DNA of 6,076 nt from Methanomicrobiales archaeon (GTDB taxonomy: Archaea; Halobacteriota; Methanomicrobia; Methanomicrobiales; Methanoculleaceae), in the NCBI GenBank assembly GCA_012510335.1, contig JAAZIF010000112.1, forward strand, positions 1-6,076, given 5' to 3'. The notes beneath the pieces were generated by a model that worked only from the letters and a program-made list of their open reading frames with translations, had not been told where the DNA came from and did not search any database. Of the stretch, positions 5,323 through 6,076 are shown one piece after another; positions within the stretch are counted from its first letter, which is position 1, and every line of letters begins with the position of its first letter. The position numbers and the translations under genes are program-made.

Positions 5323-6076
5323 TCAGGGATAGACGAACGCGCCCTCTGATGCGAGGTTAAAGTCAAGCCCCTGGAACCCGGTGATATAGCGCTGGTGGAC
5401 GGCGTTCGGGTCGAGGCCAGCGAACCGGTCAGGGTAGAACCACTTCGCGAGGTAAGCGGTCCCGATGAAGTGCTGGGCTCCGCCGAGGATATCGGAGTGG
5501 ATGACGTGGACCCGGTCGTCTGCCACCGCGGTGAGCCTCGTCCATCCGGGGCGCTTGATGATGGCGGACCTCGTCGCCTCAAGAGCCTCGATGTCACGCC
5601 CCACGTAGCCCCCGGCGGCCAGCTGCTGGCCGGTGAGTTTGATGATGACCTCGGGGTTGCTGACGATGACCGCCTCGGGATCGATCTCAGGGTACTCGGC
5701 CGATTCGCCGGCGAAGGGGTTATACCCGCCGGCGATCTCGAGTTTCTCGTTATACCCGGATCCGGCCGCGAACGTCTTGTAATCGCTCCAGTACTCAAAG
5801 TAGACCTGTGTCTTCTCACTATCGGGGATCTCCGCCGTGCCGGTCCTGATCCCGTCCATGACAGAGGTGTAAAAGGTTACGAACTCATCGCCCCGGTCTT
5901 CGCACCCGGTCACCGCCGCGATGGTGCGGATCTCATCCGGGTAGGTGGCCGGCTTGAAGCAATCGAACCGGAGGATCCTGATACCCGGGATGCTCGCCTC
6001 CAGTTTCTGCTGGATCTCATCACACGTCGAGATGGTGATCGTCGCGTAGAGGAAGACCGCATCCGGCTGGAGGGTG
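5323..6076 (-). CDS. ABC transporter substrate-binding protein (FecB/BtuF-like, Peripla_BP_2), 5' end outside the window
   Basis: The frame is open from the right edge: 250 residues are visible and the N-terminus, with any signal peptide or lipid anchor, lies outside. The visible part begins with TLQPDAVFLYATIT, the typical end of the first lobe, then IPGIRILRFDCFKPATYPDEI (29-49) and the interdomain helix from about 60-80. The second lobe follows: TQVYFEYWSDYKTFAAGSGYN, EIAGGYNPFA, IDPEAVIVSNPEVIIKL, and DDRVHVIHSDILGG near the end. This order is that of helical-backbone class III binding proteins, which capture siderophores, haem or cobalamin outside the membrane and pass them to the adjoining permease. 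Cys18, Cys39 and Cys58 (visible numbering) are an uncommon concentration for such a protein. A GTG at 5913 is not the true start, since the homologous sequence continues upstream of it. The exact ligand is unknown. Confidence 0.92.
   Translation of the reverse strand, partial: TLQPDAVFLYATITISTCDEIQQKLEASIPGIRILRFDCFKPATYPDEIRTIAAVTGCEDRGDEFVTFYTSVMDGIRTGTAEIPDSEKTQVYFEYWSDYKTFAAGSGYNEKLEIAGGYNPFAGESAEYPEIDPEAVIVSNPEVIIKLTGQQLAAGGYVGRDIEALEATRSAIIKRPGWTRLTAVADDRVHVIHSDILGGAQHFIGTAYLAKWFYPDRFAGLDPNAVHQRYITGFQGLDFNLASEGAFVYP

Noticed and set aside
5283..5819. 178-residue minus-strand open frame overlapping the binding-protein gene
   Set aside because: It is a Ser/Arg/Pro-rich frame shifted against the binding protein, which shows clear family motifs.
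5911..5913. GTG at 5913 as the start of the binding protein
   Set aside because: The same frame stays open to the window edge, and the upstream 54 residues continue the family pattern (QPDAVFLY and the following strand), so the true start lies outside.
1..6076. CRISPR array, tRNA or rRNA gene, prophage or toxin-antitoxin or defence module
   Set aside because: No regularly spaced repeats, no tRNA or rRNA-like conserved segments and no matching proteins were seen on either strand.

Overview
The window looks like chromosomal DNA from a GC-rich methanogenic archaeon, most likely a Methanomicrobiales member of the Methanoculleus kind. This rests on the GC-rich third positions, AT-rich TATA-like boxes just upstream of genes, Shine-Dalgarno sites such as AGGAGG, and the general look of the thioredoxin-like and FKBP-like proteins. 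The genus is inferred and was not tested by a search. Every gene I can support lies on the minus strand, so the window reads biologically from base 6076 down to base 1. The long plus-strand frames are antisense shadows.

From right to left: (1) positions 6076-3468 hold a complete-looking importer cassette of the iron-siderophore/cobalamin class. It has a substrate-binding protein cut off at its N-terminus by the window edge, a ten-helix FecCD/BtuC-type permease, and a FecE/BtuD-type ATPase. They are tightly spaced (14 bases, then a one-base TGATG overlap) and so are probably one transcript. (2) Positions 3467-3138 form a gap of about 330 bases with no gene I can recognise; its left edge holds a candidate promoter. 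(3) Positions 3137-2436 encode a membrane-anchored protein with a divergent FKBP/SlyD-like extracytoplasmic domain. (4) Positions 2435-2076 are non-coding, with a GC-rich stem-loop just after the FKBP-like gene and a good archaeal TATA box before the next gene. (5) Positions 2075-1809 encode an 88-residue thioredoxin-fold protein with the unusual active site C-M-G-C. (6) Positions 1808-1564 are non-coding and carry a long imperfect inverted repeat. (7) Positions 1563-1 hold an uninterrupted frame of 521 visible residues, open at the left edge, for an IS1634-type (DUF4277 plus DDE) transposase-like protein.

Functionally, the importer takes up a chelated metal or corrinoid whose identity cannot be read from the sequence. 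The FKBP-like and thioredoxin-like genes are neighbours and both belong to protein folding or thiol chemistry, but each seems to have its own promoter, so a shared pathway is only a suggestion. The transposase-like gene is the most interesting item: the frame is intact over at least 521 codons, yet the motif expected to carry the first catalytic aspartate carries glutamate, and the third acidic residue cannot be placed with confidence. I see no CRISPR array, tRNA, rRNA, prophage or defence system, and nothing I would call a clearly new system.
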